Assembly (NCBI GenBank): GCA_021793175.1
Contig: JAJYTH010000021.1
Location: forward strand, 1 to 40,743
DNA length: 40,743 bases
Reading direction: 5' to 3'
Source: Actinomycetes bacterium
Lineage (GTDB): Bacteria; Actinomycetota; Actinomycetes; Mycobacteriales; Pseudonocardiaceae
How positions within the stretch are numbered: the first letter of the stretch is position 1; every line of letters starts with the position of its first letter. The notes under the pieces were generated by a model. It was not told where the DNA came from. It saw only the letters and a list, made by a program, of their open reading frames with translations, and made no database searches. Made by a program: the position numbers and the translations under genes. Below are positions 8,428 to 16,144 of this stretch, one piece after another.

Positions 8428-9267
8428 CTACTTTCCGGTGAAATTCGGTCGGCGCTTCTCCACGAACGCCTCGACGGCCTCGCTGTGATCGGTGGTGCCG
8501 CCGAGTTCCGTCTGAGCCGCGTCCTCGGCGGCCAACGCCTCGGCCAGCGAGCACTCGGCAGCCCGCGCCACCGTGCTCTTGATCTTCGCGTATGCCCTGG
8601 TGGGGCCCGCGGCGAGTGTGGCGGCGACGGTACGCACCCGGTCGGCGAACTCGTCGTCGGGAACCACCTCGCCCACCAATCCGAGACGTAGCGCTTCCGT
8701 GCTGTCCACCTTGTGGCCCAGCATCATCAACTCCACGGCCTTGCCGTATCCGACGAGCCGTTGCAGTGTCCACGACGCGCCCGAATCCGGGCCCAGCCCC
8801 ACCCCGGCGAAAGCCATGTTGAAACTGGCCGAAGCCGCCGCGATGCGCAGGTCGCAGGCGTAGGCGAAGGCGGCTCCGGCCCCGGCGGCCGAGCCGTTCA
8901 CCGCCGCGATCACCGGTTTCGGCATGTCCACGATCGCGGTCACGATCGGGTTGTAGTGCTGCGACACCGTGTTCAACGGGGCCGGATCGCCGGAGCGCAG
9001 CATCCCGATGTGCTCCTTGAGGTCCTGGCCCGCGCAGAACGCCTTGCCCGCACCGGTGAGTACGACAGCCCTGACCGTGTCGTCCTCCGCCGCCTCCTTC
9101 AGGGCCGTGAGCAGCCGTTCCTTCAGCTCCACCGTCAGTGAGTTGTACGCGCGGGGCCGATTGAGTGTGAGGGTGCGTACGCCGTCGGCGTCGCTTGTCA
9201 ACAGCACCTCGCCGGTGGAGTCCGGGTTGCCGTTCTTTTTCGCCTCTGTGCTCTCGTGTGCGGTCAC
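8428..9267 (-). CDS. Enoyl-CoA hydratase/isomerase family protein, PaaG-like
   Basis: 279 residues, crotonase fold. Oxyanion-hole loops are visible as GAGKAFCAGQDLKEH and NGSAAGAGAAFAYACDLRIA. The active-site segment reads GVGLGPDSGASWTLQRL; an Asp in this place, without the hydratase Glu pair, is typical of PaaG-type 1,2-epoxyphenylacetyl-CoA isomerase and delta3-delta2-enoyl-CoA isomerases. No other phenylacetate gene is nearby, so the substrate is open. The start is GTG 9267, which has GGAGG 5 nt upstream; a longer open frame to 9387 lacks a ribosome site. It stands divergent from the DUF3117 gene. Confidence 0.93.
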   Translation of the reverse strand: MTAHESTEAKKNGNPDSTGEVLLTSDADGVRTLTLNRPRAYNSLTVELKERLLTALKEAAEDDTVRAVVLTGAGKAFCAGQDLKEHIGMLRSGDPAPLNTVSQHYNPIVTAIVDMPKPVIAAVNGSAAGAGAAFAYACDLRIAAASASFNMAFAGVGLGPDSGASWTLQRLVGYGKAVELMMLGHKVDSTEALRLGLVGEVVPDDEFADRVRTVAATLAAGPTRAYAKIKSTVARAAECSLAEALAAEDAAQTELGGTTDHSEAVEAFVEKRRPNFTGK

Positions 9268-9454
9268 CGAATCCTCCGTTGTTGTCCTCGATCGGCGAGT
9301 CTGACAGGCCTGCGGCGCGCATACCAGCAACGATCCGTCGCCGCTAAGATCGGTCCACGTTCGCGGCCGACTCCTCATGGGGGACAATGGTCACGACGCG
9401 GTTGCTTTGGCGAGCCCGAACCGGGCGCGCTGATTCAGACGGAGGGAGCACGCT

Positions 9455-9622
9455 ATGGCGGCCATGAAGCCCCGAACCGGAGATGGGCCCCTTGAAGTGA
9501 CCAAGGAGGGGCGGGGCCTCGTGATGCGCGTACCGCTCGAGGGCGGCGGGCGACTCGTCGTCGAACTGACGATGGAGGAGGCCAAGGACCTCGGTGCGGC
9601 CCTTCAGCAGGCCACCAGCTGA
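9455..9622 (+). CDS. DUF3117 family small protein (Rv1211-like)
   Basis: 55 residues, below usual ORF cut-offs. It begins MAAMKPRTGDGPLEV and continues through GRGLVMRVPLEGGGRL to a C-terminal helix MEEAKDLGAALQQATS. This matches the highly conserved actinobacterial DUF3117 family, whose role is unknown. The ribosome site GGAGGGA lies 7 nt before ATG 9455. Its place between a glycosylase/crotonase pair and an aminopeptidase repeats the M. tuberculosis Rv1210-Rv1211 order. The compact beta-strand plus helix pattern suggests a small soluble binding protein, but no function should be assigned. Confidence 0.93.
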   Translation: MAAMKPRTGDGPLEVTKEGRGLVMRVPLEGGGRLVVELTMEEAKDLGAALQQATS

Positions 9623-9694
9623 AAACTGATCCATTCCTCGTGCCGGTGCCGACACAGGTTCGGCCTGGCCTGACCTGTTGTGCCTGGAGATCGT

Positions 9695-11161
9695 ATGGCG
9701 CGCTCGCCGGTCCCGTCCGTCCCCACGAGGCTGATCGACGTGGAGGTGGCCGACCGTGCCCGACGGGGCGCGCCGGTCGCGGTGCTCGTCACGGAGGGGG
9801 ACGACACACCACACGTCGAGGTGCCTGCCGACTTGGGGTTCAACGGCAAGGCCGGTGAGGTCCGGGTCCTGCCGGGTGAGGACGGCCCGAAGTGGCTCGT
9901 CGGTATCGGCTCGGGCGATCGACGGCATTACCGCGAGGCCGGTGCGGCATTCGTCCGAGCCGCGCACGCCTATGCCGACGCCGAAGCCGATTCGGGTGGT
10001 CGTCCGCCGGTGCTGGTGCAGGTGCGCCCCGCGGAGCAGACGGGTGCCGGCGAGTACGCCGCGTTCACGACGGGCGCGATGCTCGGTGGCTACCGCTACC
10101 GAGTGACCGGCTCGGACGGGCCTGTGCGGGTGCGCAGGGTGCGGCTGGTGGTGTCGGAGGGCTCCGTCGACGAGTGCGCTGCGATGGTAGCCCGAGCCGG
10201 CGAGTTGGCCCGGGCCACGGCATTGGCGCGTGACCTGGCCAACACGCCGTCGAACGTGAAGAACCCGGCGTGGCTGGCGAACACGGCCCAGCGGGTCGCC
10301 GACGTGCCAGGCCTGTCGGTGACCGTGCGCGACGACGAGTGGCTGGCCGAACGGCGGTTCGGCGGCATACTCGCCGTCGGCGGTGGTTCGGCCCACCCGC
10401 CGCGGCTGATCGAGTTGTCGTACCGGCCGCGAGGCGCCGCTGCGCATCTGCTGCTCGTGGGTAAGGGCATCACGTTCGACACGGGCGGCATCTCGGTGAA
10501 GCCCGCTGCGGGCATGCACCTCATGCGCACCGACATGTCCGGTGGCGGTGCTGTCGTCGCGGCGATGCGAGCGATCGCCGCGCTGAAACCGAACGTGCGG
10601 GTCACCGGCCTGGTGCCCGCGGCCGAGAACGCGATCTCCGGCTCGGCGTATCGGCCCGGTGACGTGGTGCGGCACTATGGCGGGCGCACCACGAAGATCG
10701 ACAACACCGACGCCGAGGGCAGGATGGCGCTCGCCGACGCCCTCGCCTACGGAGTCGAGACCTTCCGCCCCGACGTGGTGGTCGACGTGGCCACGCTCAC
10801 GGGTGCGATGAAGGTGGCGCTGGGAGTGCGTACGGGCGGCTTGTTCGCCACCGACGACGAGCTCGCCGAGCGTCTTTTAGAAGCCGGCGCCGAGGTGGGC
10901 GAGCAGTGGTGGCGGATGCCGCTGTCGGACGAGTACGTCGACGCCGTTCGCGACGGCATCGCCGACATCCGTCAGGGACCGCCCGGCCCGGGCGGTATCA
11001 CGGCCGCGCTGTTCCTGCGTGAGTTCACGGACGGCCTGCCGTGGGCGCACCTGGACATCGCGGGACCGGCCAGGGCCGAGAGCACCTACGCCGAGGTCGT
11101 GCCCGGCGGCACGGGCTTCGCCGCACGCACTCTCGTGCGGTTCGTCGAGTCCTACGCCTGA
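9695..11161 (+). CDS. Leucyl aminopeptidase family (M17) metallopeptidase
   Basis: 488 residues. The C-terminal catalytic half carries the M17 signatures: LLLVGKGITFDTGGISVKP (metal-binding Lys and Asp), MRTDMSGGGAVVAAM (Asp and the region of the second lysine), and the diagnostic NTDAEGRMALADAL with its Asp, Glu and Arg. The N-terminal 150-residue macro-like domain is present, so the protein is full length. It removes N-terminal residues from peptides in the cytoplasm, using two divalent metals. ATG 9695 has GGAGA 4 nt upstream and is preferred to GTG 9680. The last codons overlap the end of the convergent LysR gene by 10 nt. Confidence 0.94.
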   Translation: MARSPVPSVPTRLIDVEVADRARRGAPVAVLVTEGDDTPHVEVPADLGFNGKAGEVRVLPGEDGPKWLVGIGSGDRRHYREAGAAFVRAAHAYADAEADSGGRPPVLVQVRPAEQTGAGEYAAFTTGAMLGGYRYRVTGSDGPVRVRRVRLVVSEGSVDECAAMVARAGELARATALARDLANTPSNVKNPAWLANTAQRVADVPGLSVTVRDDEWLAERRFGGILAVGGGSAHPPRLIELSYRPRGAAAHLLLVGKGITFDTGGISVKPAAGMHLMRTDMSGGGAVVAAMRAIAALKPNVRVTGLVPAAENAISGSAYRPGDVVRHYGGRTTKIDNTDAEGRMALADALAYGVETFRPDVVVDVATLTGAMKVALGVRTGGLFATDDELAERLLEAGAEVGEQWWRMPLSDEYVDAVRDGIADIRQGPPGPGGITAALFLREFTDGLPWAHLDIAGPARAESTYAEVVPGGTGFAARTLVRFVESYA

Positions 11162-12069
11162 TCCCGCGAGTGGTCGCGAATGAACTTGCGGAACGTCGCG
11201 GCGGCGGGGGACAGCGGCCGATCGGTGGACCAGGCCAGACCGATCTTCCGGGTCACGGGCGGGTCGAGCCTGATTTCGGCGACCCCCGGCGGCGGGTGGG
11301 GTTCGAACGCGGGTAGGAGCGCCACACCGAGTCCTGCCGCGACCAGCCCGCGTACCGTGTCGGATTCCTGGCCTTCGAACGCCACGGTCGGTGTGAAGCC
11401 GGCTTTCGCGCAGAGAGCGTCGGTGATCTGCCGCAGCCCGTAACCGTGTTCGAGCAGCACGAACACTTCGTCGGCCAGTTCGGTCAGGCGCACGCTGGGG
11501 CGACCGGCAAGACGGTGGTCCGTGGGCACGGCCACGAACAGTTCCTGCTCGGTGAGCACCACGGATTCCAGGCCCTCTGCGCGGGGCGGTGGTGCGACCA
11601 GTGCCAGGTCGAGCTCCCCGGAGACGAGGCCGTCCACGATGTTCCGCCAGGACCCTTGGGCGAGGCCGAACCGGGTTCGGGGATGCTCGATGCGGAAGTC
11701 GCGGAGCAGGCCGGGCACCAGGGATCGGCCGAGTAGGTGCAAAAAGCCCAGCACCACGTGACCGGCTTCGGGATCGATTTCCTCGCGGACCTGACGGACG
11801 CCGTGCTCCAGGATGTCGACAGCCCGTTCGGCGGCGTCGGCGAGTAGCCGACCTACCCGGGTGAGGCGGATACCGCGTCCCTGGGGAACGGTGAGCGGTA
11901 CTCCCACGCGTTCGCTGAGCGCGGCGAGACGGCGACTCGCGGTCGGCTGAGGGATGCCGAGTTCGGCCGCCGCTCGGGTGAGGTTGGAAGTGTTCTTCAG
12001 CACGCTCAGCAACGCGGCGGCGGGTGCGAGATCCATCGTGAGTCGGACATCGTCGAATTCATTCGTCAC
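11152..12069 (-). CDS. LysR-family transcriptional regulator
   Basis: 305 residues. The winged HTH is at about residues 15-75 (LTRAAAELGIPQPTASRRLAALSERVGVPL), followed by a linker helix and a periplasmic-binding-like effector domain (GHVVLGFLHLLGRSLVPGLL to the C-terminus). The divergent MFS gene 64 nt away is its most likely target, as is usual for LysR regulators beside a transporter. GTG 12069 has CACAAT 7 nt upstream, fitting a leaderless start; the internal ATG at MDLAPAAAL is an alternative. The effector is unknown. Its 3' end overlaps the aminopeptidase gene by 10 nt on the opposite strand. Confidence 0.92.
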   Translation of the reverse strand: MTNEFDDVRLTMDLAPAAALLSVLKNTSNLTRAAAELGIPQPTASRRLAALSERVGVPLTVPQGRGIRLTRVGRLLADAAERAVDILEHGVRQVREEIDPEAGHVVLGFLHLLGRSLVPGLLRDFRIEHPRTRFGLAQGSWRNIVDGLVSGELDLALVAPPPRAEGLESVVLTEQELFVAVPTDHRLAGRPSVRLTELADEVFVLLEHGYGLRQITDALCAKAGFTPTVAFEGQESDTVRGLVAAGLGVALLPAFEPHPPPGVAEIRLDPPVTRKIGLAWSTDRPLSPAAATFRKFIRDHSRDQA

Positions 12070-12076
12070 GGTATCG

Positions 12077-12082
12077 ATTGTG
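12077..12082 (-). promoter_or_regulatory. -10 box for the LysR gene
   Basis: CACAAT on the minus strand, 7 nt before the GTG start. It fits a leaderless transcript. Confidence 0.35.
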
Positions 12083-12091
12083 CTTGCGCGC

Positions 12092-12107
12092 AGTATTGGA
12101 AGTATTG
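12092..12107. promoter_or_regulatory. Candidate LysR operator, direct repeats
   Basis: Two copies of AGTATTG (12092-12098 and 12101-12107), 9 bp apart, in a locally AT-rich patch between the divergent LysR and MFS genes. They lie just upstream of TACCGT (12120-12125), a possible -10 box of the MFS gene. Their position suits regulator binding; the assignment is inferred. Confidence 0.35.
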
Positions 12108-12133
12108 ATTAGCGGCGCTTACCGTCGGAGAAC

Positions 12134-13360
12134 GTGGGTGTGGCTGCGCAGGATTCCGCGGGTCGGGCCGTGAGTGCCCGCCGGGTCACGGTGGCGGTGG
12201 CCGCCGCCGGCATCTGTTCGTTCTCGTTGCTGTATGCGCCGCAACCCCTGTTGCCGCAGCTCGCGGCCGAGTTCGGTCTCGATCCCGGTGCCGCTTCGTT
12301 GGCCGTGTCGATGGGTACGGGTGGCCTCGCCGCGGCGGTGGTGCCCATCGCCGCGCTGTCGGAGATCGTCGGCAAACGACCGGTCATCGTCGTGTCCGTC
12401 CTGGCCTCGGCCCTGCTGGGACTGCTGTTGCCGCTCGCTCCTTCGTACGAGGTGCTGCTCGTCCTGCGTGTGTTGCAGGGCGTCGCCATCGCCGGATTCC
12501 CGGGTGTGGCGGCCGCCTACCTCACCGAACTGCTGGGACGTGCGGGCGTGGCCGGCGCGGTCGGAGCCATGGTCGCCGGCAACACCGTGGGCGGCATGCT
12601 CGGCCGACTCGTCGCAGGGGGCGTGACCGAACCACTCGGCTGGCACGGCGCTCTCGCCGTGGTCGGCGGCATCGGACTGCTGTGCGCCCTGCTCACCGTG
12701 GCCGTTCTCCCACGGTCGCCGCGGCGGGACCGGGACAAGCGGTCGGAGCCGCTCGGGGCGCAGCTGCGCGCCGTGTTGTCCGGGTTCCGTATCGGCCTGC
12801 GCAGACCCGTGCTGTGGGCGCAGTACGGTGTGGCGCTGCTGGCGATGGGATCGTTCGTGGCGCTGTACAACGCGGCGGGTTTCCGGCTCACCGGAGAGCC
12901 GCTCAACCTCAGTCCCGCTGTCGCCTCGCTCGTGTTCCTCTGCTACGCGATGGGCTCGGTGTCGTCGGCCACGGCGGGCAGGTTGGTGGCGCGGTTCGGC
13001 AGGATGCGCTGCCTGCTCATGTCGCTCGCGCTGACCGCCGTGGGCGCGGCTGCCACGGTGGCGAGTTCGCTCGCCGTCGTCATCGTGGGCTTCGTGGTGT
13101 TCACCGGTGGCTTCTTCGCGGCGCATGCCGTCGCCAACGGGTGGGCCGCGGCCGAGGCGCCGACGAGCGCCCGCGCGTCGGCGTCCGGTCTGTACACGTT
13201 GGCGTACTACCTGGGCAGCAGTGTCGGTGGCACGGTGGGCAGCGTCGTCTACGGGCACGCGGGTTGGGCGTGGCTCGTCGGCACCGTCGCGGTGTGGCTC
13301 GGCTGCGCGGCTGCGGGTGTGTCGCTGCTGGTGCGGCGGAGTGCGCCCGAGTCCGTCTGA
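12134..13360 (+). CDS. MFS transporter (YnfM-like)
   Basis: 408 residues with about 12 hydrophobic segments, first at residues 18-36 after a short cytoplasmic N-terminus. The loop after segment 2-3 reads LSEIVGKRPVI, a form of the MFS motif A, and LYAPQPLLPQLAAEFGL near the start resembles the YnfM/Bcr-like set. It probably exports a small molecule using the proton gradient; the substrate is not evident. GTG 12134 follows TACCGT by 8 nt, so translation may be leaderless. It is divergent from the LysR gene, which likely controls it, and it is followed by a short region with an SOS-type box. Confidence 0.9.
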   Translation: MGVAAQDSAGRAVSARRVTVAVAAAGICSFSLLYAPQPLLPQLAAEFGLDPGAASLAVSMGTGGLAAAVVPIAALSEIVGKRPVIVVSVLASALLGLLLPLAPSYEVLLVLRVLQGVAIAGFPGVAAAYLTELLGRAGVAGAVGAMVAGNTVGGMLGRLVAGGVTEPLGWHGALAVVGGIGLLCALLTVAVLPRSPRRDRDKRSEPLGAQLRAVLSGFRIGLRRPVLWAQYGVALLAMGSFVALYNAAGFRLTGEPLNLSPAVASLVFLCYAMGSVSSATAGRLVARFGRMRCLLMSLALTAVGAAATVASSLAVVIVGFVVFTGGFFAAHAVANGWAAAEAPTSARASASGLYTLAYYLGSSVGGTVGSVVYGHAGWAWLVGTVAVWLGCAAAGVSLLVRRSAPESV

Positions 13361-13378
13361 GGTTCACCGGAACGTGTA

Positions 13379-13392
13379 CGAACATATGTTCG
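13379..13392. promoter_or_regulatory. LexA-type SOS box
   Basis: Perfect 14-bp palindrome of the form CGAAC-ATAT-GTTCG, identical to the Gram-positive/actinobacterial LexA consensus CGAAC-N4-GTTCG. It lies 19 nt after the MFS stop. A TACGGT -10 box follows at 13403, so the box would cover the -35 region of a rightward promoter. What this promoter drives is not clear (see findings). Confidence 0.65.
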
Positions 13393-13402
13393 AAAAGCGG
13401 GT

Positions 13403-13408
13403 TACGGT
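13403..13408 (+). promoter_or_regulatory. -10 box behind the SOS box, leaderless ATG
   Basis: TACGGT, then 6 nt, then ATG at 13415: the same layout as at dapE. The frame from 13415 (MPMHTAFSLLSPASPV) is open to 13987 but most of it is antisense to the methyltransferase gene, so the extent of any product is unknown. Confidence 0.4.
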
Positions 13409-13552
13409 AGCGGCATGCCGATGCACACAGCGTTCTCCCTGCTCTCTCCGGCCTCTCCGGTCTCGCGGCTCTCCGCCGCTTCGAAGCCGTCTCCGCACCC
13501 GTCACACCAGGTCGGCGCGGCTGTTCCGGTTGTTTCAGCTCACCGTGTCACG

Positions 13553-14212
13553 TCAGTCCTCGGTGGTCGCGACCGCCGCGACCAGCAGGCCGTTGCCCAT
13601 GGGCAACAGGGTGGGCACCAGGCGCTTGTCCTCCCGCACCGCTCGTGCCACGTCTCGCAGCGCGAGCAGCTCCGGCTCCCGCCGCGTCGGGTCGGCGATC
13701 TGGCCCGCGGCCAGCACGTTGTGGAACGCGATCACACCACCGGGACGGAGCAGCTGCACCCCGAGTTCGAAGTAACCGGGGTACTCCACGCGCGAGGCGT
13801 CGGCGAACACCATGTCGTATCCACCGGTGGTGAGCCGCGACAACACGTCCATCGCCCTACCCATGATCAGGCGCGTGCGCCCTGTCGGGTATCCGGCGGC
13901 GAGGAACGACTGGCGCGCGCTGCGGTGGAATTCCGGCTCGATGTCGATCGAGGTCAGCACGCCGTCACCGGCCATCCCCCGGAGTAGGTACAGGCCGCTG
14001 ACACCCGCGCCGGTTCCGATCTCGACGACTGCCCGGGCTTGTAACGACGCTGCCAGGAAGCTGAGCAGCGAACCCGTGGCACACGACACCGGTGGGCAGC
14101 CGAGCTGTTCCGCGCGAAGACGTGCCGAGGCCAGGACATCGTCCTCGGGAAGGTACGCCTCGATGAATTCGCCGAGATCGACCCAACCGGTGATGTGCGT
14201 CTCGGAGTTCAC
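13553..14212 (-). CDS. Class I SAM-dependent O-methyltransferase (Rv1220c-like)
   Basis: 219 residues of the catechol-O-methyltransferase-like family. The SAM-binding glycine loop is VVEIGTGAGVSGLYLL near residue 62; LTSIDIEPEF gives the acidic residue for the ribose, and YDMVFADASRVEYPGYFEL the catalytic and metal Asp region, with a later GGVIAFHNVL. The substrate is unknown. GTG 14212 is the only start before the conserved N-terminal helix. It is divergent from sigE, as Rv1220c is in M. tuberculosis; the long gap between them holds sigE control sites. Confidence 0.93.
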   Translation of the reverse strand: MNSETHITGWVDLGEFIEAYLPEDDVLASARLRAEQLGCPPVSCATGSLLSFLAASLQARAVVEIGTGAGVSGLYLLRGMAGDGVLTSIDIEPEFHRSARQSFLAAGYPTGRTRLIMGRAMDVLSRLTTGGYDMVFADASRVEYPGYFELGVQLLRPGGVIAFHNVLAAGQIADPTRREPELLALRDVARAVREDKRLVPTLLPMGNGLLVAAVATTED

Positions 14213-14414
14213 GCGCCAGAGATTAGCGCGGCACGGTCGGTGAACTCGGCCAGTACGTCCTCACGGGGTGCTTTTCGTCTCGCTTCCACCGGAGACGCCT
14301 CGCGGTCGTCGTGGCCGAATCCACTCTCCGCGTGGCGGTGGGATCGATGTGGGGAAAACGCGTTTACGCTGGTCGGAGCGGGTCTTGATGGGGCGGCGGG
14401 TAGGGCGTCGCGTT

Positions 14415-14433
14415 TCTCAGGCTGCTCTCAGAC
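14415..14433 (+). promoter_or_regulatory. MprA-like direct repeat upstream of sigE
   Basis: Two 8-bp repeats, TCTCAGGC and TCTCAGAC, separated by 3 nt, 19 bp in all. This is the size and spacing described for MprA boxes in M. tuberculosis, where MprAB activates sigE. It lies 53 nt before the SigE-type -35 box. No mprA gene is in the window, so the regulator is inferred. Confidence 0.45.
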
Positions 14434-14486
14434 GGACTTCACTACAACCACAGGAAGCCGGGTAACACTGAGATATCGAGAGGACG

Positions 14487-14512
14487 GGAACTCCCGTCGC
14501 ATCCGCCACGTT
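14487..14512 (+). promoter_or_regulatory. SigE/SigH-type ECF promoter of sigE
   Basis: GGAAC at 14487-14491 and CGTT at 14509-14512 with 17 nt between them (18 to GTT). This fits the ECF consensus GGAAC-N18-GTT used by SigE and SigH. It is 26 nt upstream of the sigE start and suggests autoregulation. Confidence 0.65.
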
Positions 14513-14538
14513 GGTGGATTAGTGAAGGGGACGGACCG

Positions 14539-15132
14539 ATGGAGGTGCCTCAGCTGCCACACGACAGCATGCAGACCGCTCCGGTGTTGGTCGACGACGA
14601 TGCCACGTGGACGCCGCCGACTTGGGACGAGGTCGTGCGGCAACACGCCGATCGCGTGTACCGGCTCGCTTACCGCTTGACCGGTAACGCCCACGACGCC
14701 GAAGACCTCACCCAGGAAACGTTCATCCGGGTGTTCCGTTCGCTTGCGTCCTACAAACCAGGAACGTTCGAGGGCTGGCTACACCGCATCACGACGAACC
14801 TGTTCCTCGACATGGCGAGGCGTCGTTCCCGGGTTCGGATGGAGGGTCTTCCCGAGGACACCGACCGCATCGTCGGTGACGGTCCGAGTCCCGAGCAGGT
14901 GTACTCAGACACACATCTGGACCCCGATCTGCAGGCCGCTCTCGACGAGCTGCCTCCCGAGTTCAAGGCGGCTGTGGTGCTGTGTGACGTGGAAGGTCTG
15001 TCCTACGAGGAGATCGGTGCGACGCTCGGCGTTAAGCTCGGCACTGTTCGCAGCCGGATCCACCGTGGTCGACAGGCGTTGAAGTCTTCTCTCGAGCGCC
15101 GTCGTGCGCTCAAACAGGAGGCACAGGTATGA
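14539..15132 (+). CDS. sigE: ECF RNA polymerase sigma factor SigE
   Basis: 197 residues. Sigma region 2 covers about residues 35-100 ([31 protein letters not shown]); region 4 covers 135-185 ([28 protein letters not shown], then [13 protein letters not shown]). There is no region 3, as expected for an ECF factor. In M. tuberculosis SigE answers envelope and phosphate stress and is held by RseA. ATG 14539 has a GAAGGGG 9 nt upstream. Its stop overlaps the rseA start (ATGA), so sigma and anti-sigma are made in step. An ECF-type promoter and an MprA-like repeat precede it. The sigE-rseA-htrA-tatB order equals Rv1221-Rv1224. Confidence 0.96.
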   Translation: MEVPQLPHDSMQTAPVLVDDDATWTPPTWDEVVRQHADRVYRLAYRLTGNAHDAEDLTQETFIRVFRSLASYKPGTFEGWLHRITTNLFLDMARRRSRVRMEGLPEDTDRIVGDGPSPEQVYSDTHLDPDLQAALDELPPEFKAAVVLCDVEGLSYEEIGATLGVKLGTVRSRIHRGRQALKSSLERRRALKQEAQV

Positions 15133-16049
15133 CGGTTGGCAAGGGACGGGGGTTGCCCGAATCGCATCTTCTTCCCGATGCCGTGGTGGCTTTCGTGGAC
15201 CAGGAGTTGTCGCTGGGCGCTCAGGAGCGCGCAGCGGCCCACCTTGCCCACTGCCCCCGTTGTTCCGCCGAGGTCGCCGCCCAGCGCGCGGCCAGCACCG
15301 CCGTGCGGCAGGCGCAGACACCATCGATCTCGGCGGGCTTCCTGGCGAGCCTTCAGCGAATACCTCAGACCGCTGATCTGCCGCCCGGTCCCGACAACCT
15401 CGCCATCGGTCCGGACGGGCAGATCGTGGCCGTGCAGCGGCCCGACCAGGTCGCGGGACTGCGCGACAGCCTTCCCTCAGGTGCGCTCGGCACGTCGGCG
15501 CCTCTTGGCACGTCTCCCACCGTCCTCGGTAACGGTCCGCGTCTGGGCGGGGTGAGGAAGAGGGCGACGCAGGGAGCCGGTGTCGTCGTCTCCGGCCTGG
15601 TGCTCAGCGCGCTCGCGCTGGTCGTCACCACGAACGTGACCGAAGACGGCACGAGGGACACCGACGTCGACTCCAGTGCTACGCCTCGTACCGACGTGCT
15701 GCCGGCGAAGTTCGGCGGCCACGGCGGCCACGACACCGCGCAGGCCAACGGAGCCGGAACGGAAACACCCGGGCCGTCCGGTTCTTCCCAGCCTTCCGTG
15801 TCTTCCTCGTCGTCTATGTCTTCCTCGTCCTCTGTGTCTTCTACGTCTTCTTCCCCGTCTCGGACCTCCGAACCCACGGATCCGTCCGAGCGCTTCGGCG
15901 TAGCGGGAACGAAGGTCACTTCCACTGAACCCAGCATCAGTGTGACCGTGTCGGCGTCCCCGGAGTCTTCCTCGGCCGATGTCGCCGCGCCGGCCACCGC
16001 GGGCGCTGTGACAGGCGCTGTGACAACGCCTGTGGGTGCCCCACGCTGA
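15129..16049 (+). CDS. rseA: Anti-sigma-E factor RseA with zinc motif and Ser-rich outer domain
   Basis: 306 residues. The N-terminal anti-sigma domain contains HLAHCPRC near residue 40, the H-x3-C-x2-C zinc-binding ZAS motif that binds SigE. A possible membrane segment ([20 protein letters not shown]) is at about residues 155-175. The remaining part is low complexity: a His-Gly patch, a Ser run ([21 protein letters not shown]) and a Thr/Ala tail. M. tuberculosis RseA is about half this length, so the C-terminal half is an added outer domain. The Ser run is encoded by 18-bp repeats (15797-15850). ATG 15129 overlaps the sigE stop. Confidence 0.9.
   Translation: MTVGKGRGLPESHLLPDAVVAFVDQELSLGAQERAAAHLAHCPRCSAEVAAQRAASTAVRQAQTPSISAGFLASLQRIPQTADLPPGPDNLAIGPDGQIVAVQRPDQVAGLRDSLPSGALGTSAPLGTSPTVLGNGPRLGGVRKRATQGAGVVVSGLVLSALALVVTTNVTEDGTRDTDVDSSATPRTDVLPAKFGGHGGHDTAQANGAGTETPGPSGSSQPSVSSSSSMSSSSSVSSTSSSPSRTSEPTDPSERFGVAGTKVTSTEPSISVTVSASPESSSADVAAPATAGAVTGAVTTPVGAPR
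15797..15850. repeat. Three 18-bp minisatellite units inside rseA
   Basis: Units at 15797-15814, 15815-15832 and 15833-15850, built around GTGTCTTCCTCGTC, encode the Ser-rich stretch. In-frame length keeps the protein open; unit number could vary among strains. Confidence 0.7.
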
Positions 16050-16144
16050 CTTCACCGAACTGCGGGCAACATGTCTGTGGGAAGCTTGGCGTAGGGTCAC
16101 ACGCCGAGCGATCTCAGTGATCACCGCAGTCCAACCGGGGAAGA

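Noticed and set aside
13415..13987. 190-codon gene starting at the SOS promoter
   Set aside because: Only the first 45 codons lie outside the methyltransferase gene, and the remainder reads as antisense; kept as a finding about the promoter, not as a gene.
16011..16033. Inverted repeat ACAGGCG/CGCCTGT at the end of rseA as terminator
   Set aside because: 7-bp stem inside the coding region, with a 9-nt loop; too weak to call.
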